Part shown: piece after piece, positions 62,185 through 64,000 of the stretch
How positions within the stretch are numbered: position 1 is the stretch's first letter
How the letters are laid out: every line of letters begins with the position of its first letter
Assembly (NCBI GenBank): GCA_002633115.1
Contig: NWBJ01000001.1
Span: forward strand, 1 to 64,000
Length of the DNA stretch: 64,000 nucleotides
Source: Muribaculaceae bacterium Zag1
GTDB lineage: Bacteria > Bacteroidota > Bacteroidia > Bacteroidales > Muribaculaceae
Direction of reading: 5' to 3'
Made by a program: the position numbers and the translations under genes
The notes under the pieces: model-generated
What the model saw: only the letters and a program-made list of their open reading frames with translations
Databases searched by the model: none
What the model was told of the DNA's origin: nothing

Positions 62185-62817
62185 ATGAACCGCATCATTA
62201 CCGCATTCTTTGCATTGCTGCTTCTAATCGGAGGCAGCTCATGCACTCATCGCTTGACTGATTTTACAATCATCTCTACGCGCAACGTCCCCCTTGGTGC
62301 CCATGCTGCAACTATCCAAAAAGCTGATGTCCGAGTAAAGGGTAAGGACACTGCTCACATGATCTTATTCCTACCGTTGGGAACTCCTAACATGAAAGAA
62401 GCCATAGACAAGGCAATGGACAAATATCCAGGAGCTATAGGTCTGGCTGACGGCGTAGTAAAAAGCAAATTCTGGAGCTGCTTCTTCTACGGCCAAAGCA
62501 GTTACATCGTAGAGGGAACTCCTCTCTATGAGGGAGATATCGATCACAATTCCCTCCAAAACCATGGACAGAACCAACCGATGCAGCAGAATACATATCA
62601 AACTCCAGCTCAACTGCCTGCTTCTAATCAGTATTCCCCACAGCAATCTCAATCAGATAATTTTACTATGCTGTTCTTCCATGAGGTGAAGAAGGGCGAC
62701 ACCTTGGGATCGGTAGCCGATACTTACGGCGTATCTGTAAAGGACATTATACTTTGGAATCAGCTTTCAAGCCAAGAGCTTGTACCTGGGTCAAAATTGA
62801 GAATTCTGGTGAGATAA
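62185..62817 (+). CDS. LysM-domain lipoprotein
   Basis: 210 residues. Lipobox GGSSC, then a small domain (TDFTIISTRNVPLGAHAATI and YPGAIGLADGVVKSKFWSCF), a Q/N/P-rich linker, and a C-terminal LysM motif (HEVKKGDTLGSVADTYGVSV, KDIILWNQ). LysM binds peptidoglycan, so the protein probably bridges outer membrane and wall. It starts 54 bp after the ncRNA's T tract. Confidence 0.85.
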   Translation: MNRIITAFFALLLLIGGSSCTHRLTDFTIISTRNVPLGAHAATIQKADVRVKGKDTAHMILFLPLGTPNMKEAIDKAMDKYPGAIGLADGVVKSKFWSCFFYGQSSYIVEGTPLYEGDIDHNSLQNHGQNQPMQQNTYQTPAQLPASNQYSPQQSQSDNFTMLFFHEVKKGDTLGSVADTYGVSVKDIILWNQLSSQELVPGSKLRILVR

Positions 62818-62879
62818 CAAGAATTTCATTCCTTTTTGACAGGAAGGTTTGAATTTATCTAAATGAGGTGACCAAGCAT

Positions 62880-62938
62880 AATATTCCGCTTGCGATTCCC
62901 TAATGCTTTAAGTAACGAGCAAAGCATAGCGGAATATT
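62880..62938 (+). terminator. Nested inverted repeat after the LysM gene
   Basis: AATATTCCGCT pairs with AGCGGAATATT, enclosing ATGCTTT/AAAGCAT. It lies between the LysM and LPP20-like genes. Confidence 0.75.
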
Positions 62939-63020
62939 ATTGCCTGGTTGTATTACCCTTTCATTATTTCTGTACATAAATTCTTCTGAATTATTGAATA
63001 ATTTCTACTCCTTGCCCCTT

Positions 63021-64000
63021 ATGAATAAGGCCCTAATACTCCTTATTGTATTTTTACATACTGCGTTACCTATCTTGGCCGACAAGAAGATGTCGACCAA
63101 GGACTTGTGGCGCGAGATACAGCAGAGCGAGGAATATATCTACGGCGTGGGGCAAGGAAGCACTATTAAGGATGCGAGCCAAATGGCGCTCGAGGAATTG
63201 GTGGCCTCCATCTCGACCAACGTAGAATCGAACTACAACTACCGCATAGCCAGCACCGACGGTGGGATCGAAGGCCCCACCTCGTCGGTCGACATCAACA
63301 GCATGGTCAAAACCTACTCGCGCATGACCCTCAGCAACACCAAGCAGCTCGTCCTGTCAGCCGAAAAAGACAAGATGCAGACCGTGGTGAGGTACATGAC
63401 TCGCGCCGACCTGCAAGAGATGTTCCGCAAGCGCGGCGAAAAGGTCAAGGAGTATGTAAAGATCGCGCGCCGCGCAGCCAAGAATGGCCAGGTCGACCGC
63501 GCCCTACGCAACTACTACTGGGCTTTGGCCCTCTTGGTCAGCTATCCCGATGGGAGCCAATTGCAAATCGATGATGACGATTTCAACTTGCAATACGCCC
63601 ACACCTGGATACCCACGCAGATGAAGGAGATATTCAAGCGTATCTCCCTCACCCCTGGCACACTGACCGAAGACACAGACCTTGGCGAAAAAATTCTGCC
63701 CATCACTGTCACCTATCAAGGCTCGCCGACGGATGAGATAACATTCTCATGCACAGATGGCAACATAGCCGAGGTTGGCCCCTTCACCCCTCGCGATGGC
63801 AAAGCCACGCTGTATCTGCCCATTGAGACACAGGAGAAGAAACTTATTGCCAACATCAGCTATTCCGGCAAGGCTGAATCAGCCATCGACCCCGAGCTCG
63901 CCGATGTGATAGATGCCGCTCAATTCTTGAAATTCAAGGAAGCAGAGCTGCCCCTGGGGCGCGCTATCGTTTCAGCCACTACAGCAAAGCAGCCAGTAAA
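63021..64000 (+). CDS. LPP20-type lipoprotein-like secreted protein, partial
   Basis: Missing from the ORF track because it has no stop inside the window; 326 codons are visible. Start ATG at 63021 with a signal peptide (NKALILLIVFLHTALPILAD). An LPP20-like domain follows: IYGVGQGSTIKDASQMALEE and SYNYRIAST-type strands, then a helical region with NYYWALALLVSYPDG and a beta-rich domain (GKATLYLPIETQEKK). Full length is unknown. Confidence 0.85.
   Translation, partial: MNKALILLIVFLHTALPILADKKMSTKDLWREIQQSEEYIYGVGQGSTIKDASQMALEELVASISTNVESNYNYRIASTDGGIEGPTSSVDINSMVKTYSRMTLSNTKQLVLSAEKDKMQTVVRYMTRADLQEMFRKRGEKVKEYVKIARRAAKNGQVDRALRNYYWALALLVSYPDGSQLQIDDDDFNLQYAHTWIPTQMKEIFKRISLTPGTLTEDTDLGEKILPITVTYQGSPTDEITFSCTDGNIAEVGPFTPRDGKATLYLPIETQEKKLIANISYSGKAESAIDPELADVIDAAQFLKFKEAELPLGRAIVSATTAKQPV

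Noticed and set aside
61916-62246. Two 90-residue ORFs on opposite strands over the ncRNA
   Set aside because: The interval is explained by the rod-shaped RNA; neither ORF has a recognisable protein pattern.

Overview
The window looks like chromosome of a gut Bacteroidales, most like the Muribaculaceae/Bacteroides group. The signs are TTTG-N19/20-TAnnTTTG promoters, a hybrid two-component regulator with AraC output, secreted GH29 and GH5-like enzymes, DUF6562/FimB-Mfa2-type surface lipoproteins, an IS1380 element, and the GH133-GT4-GH57 glycogen cluster. The assignment rests on gene content and promoters only. No rRNA or tRNA gene was seen.

Layout. 1-7.5 kb is a graveyard of defence and toxin-antitoxin genes: a ZorA-like MotA-family protein cut off from its partner by the window edge, a GNAT toxin with an internal deletion next to an intact antitoxin, a DUF4160/DUF2442 pair, a second copy of the same antitoxin family with a different partner gene, an orphan sRNA candidate, a HicB-like gene, and an AbiE-type pair with a frameshifted toxin flanked by direct repeats. 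7.5-11.6 kb has a GH71/99-like gene with a foreign 3' end, a Cu/Zn efflux permease and its divergent HMA-AraC regulator with a heptanucleotide-repeat leader. 11.8-15.9 kb is a cobalamin-riboswitch operon: SLC13 transporter, a MetE-fold protein without zinc ligands, and an outer-membrane porin. 16-30.3 kb has an EamA permease, the hybrid regulator, IS1380, GH5-like and GH29 enzymes, a DUF234-type ATPase and a Dus enzyme. 30.5-36.1 kb is an RND efflux operon.

36.3-40.1 kb is a second graveyard: an internally deleted DUF4143 ATPase, a truncated Fic protein behind three direct repeats, two ends of an AAA-ATPase/nuclease gene, a deleted IS5-type element, and an intact RhuM-Fic gene with an operator-like palindrome. 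40.4-49.8 kb is core housekeeping: RelA/SpoT, a PgpH-like c-di-AMP phosphodiesterase, and the glycogen cluster. 50.2-59.5 kb encodes surface lipoproteins; two share an almost identical N-terminal module but have different C-terminal parts, and one is broken. 59.8-61.6 kb is a second, intact AbiE-type system. Its promoter-proximal 55 bp also occurs upstream of the lipoprotein cluster. 61.9 kb holds a rod-shaped, 6S-like RNA, followed by a LysM lipoprotein and a partial LPP20-type gene running off the end.

Strongest leads: (1) the cobalamin-repressed transporter/MetE-like/porin operon, which may be an unrecognised B12-limitation module; (2) the antitoxin family with a swapped, unknown 113-residue partner; (3) the orphan sRNA and the 6S-like RNA; (4) the lipoprotein cluster with a constant N-terminal module, bounded by a repeat shared with a toxin-antitoxin promoter. 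All functional statements come from reading motifs by eye; no database search was run.
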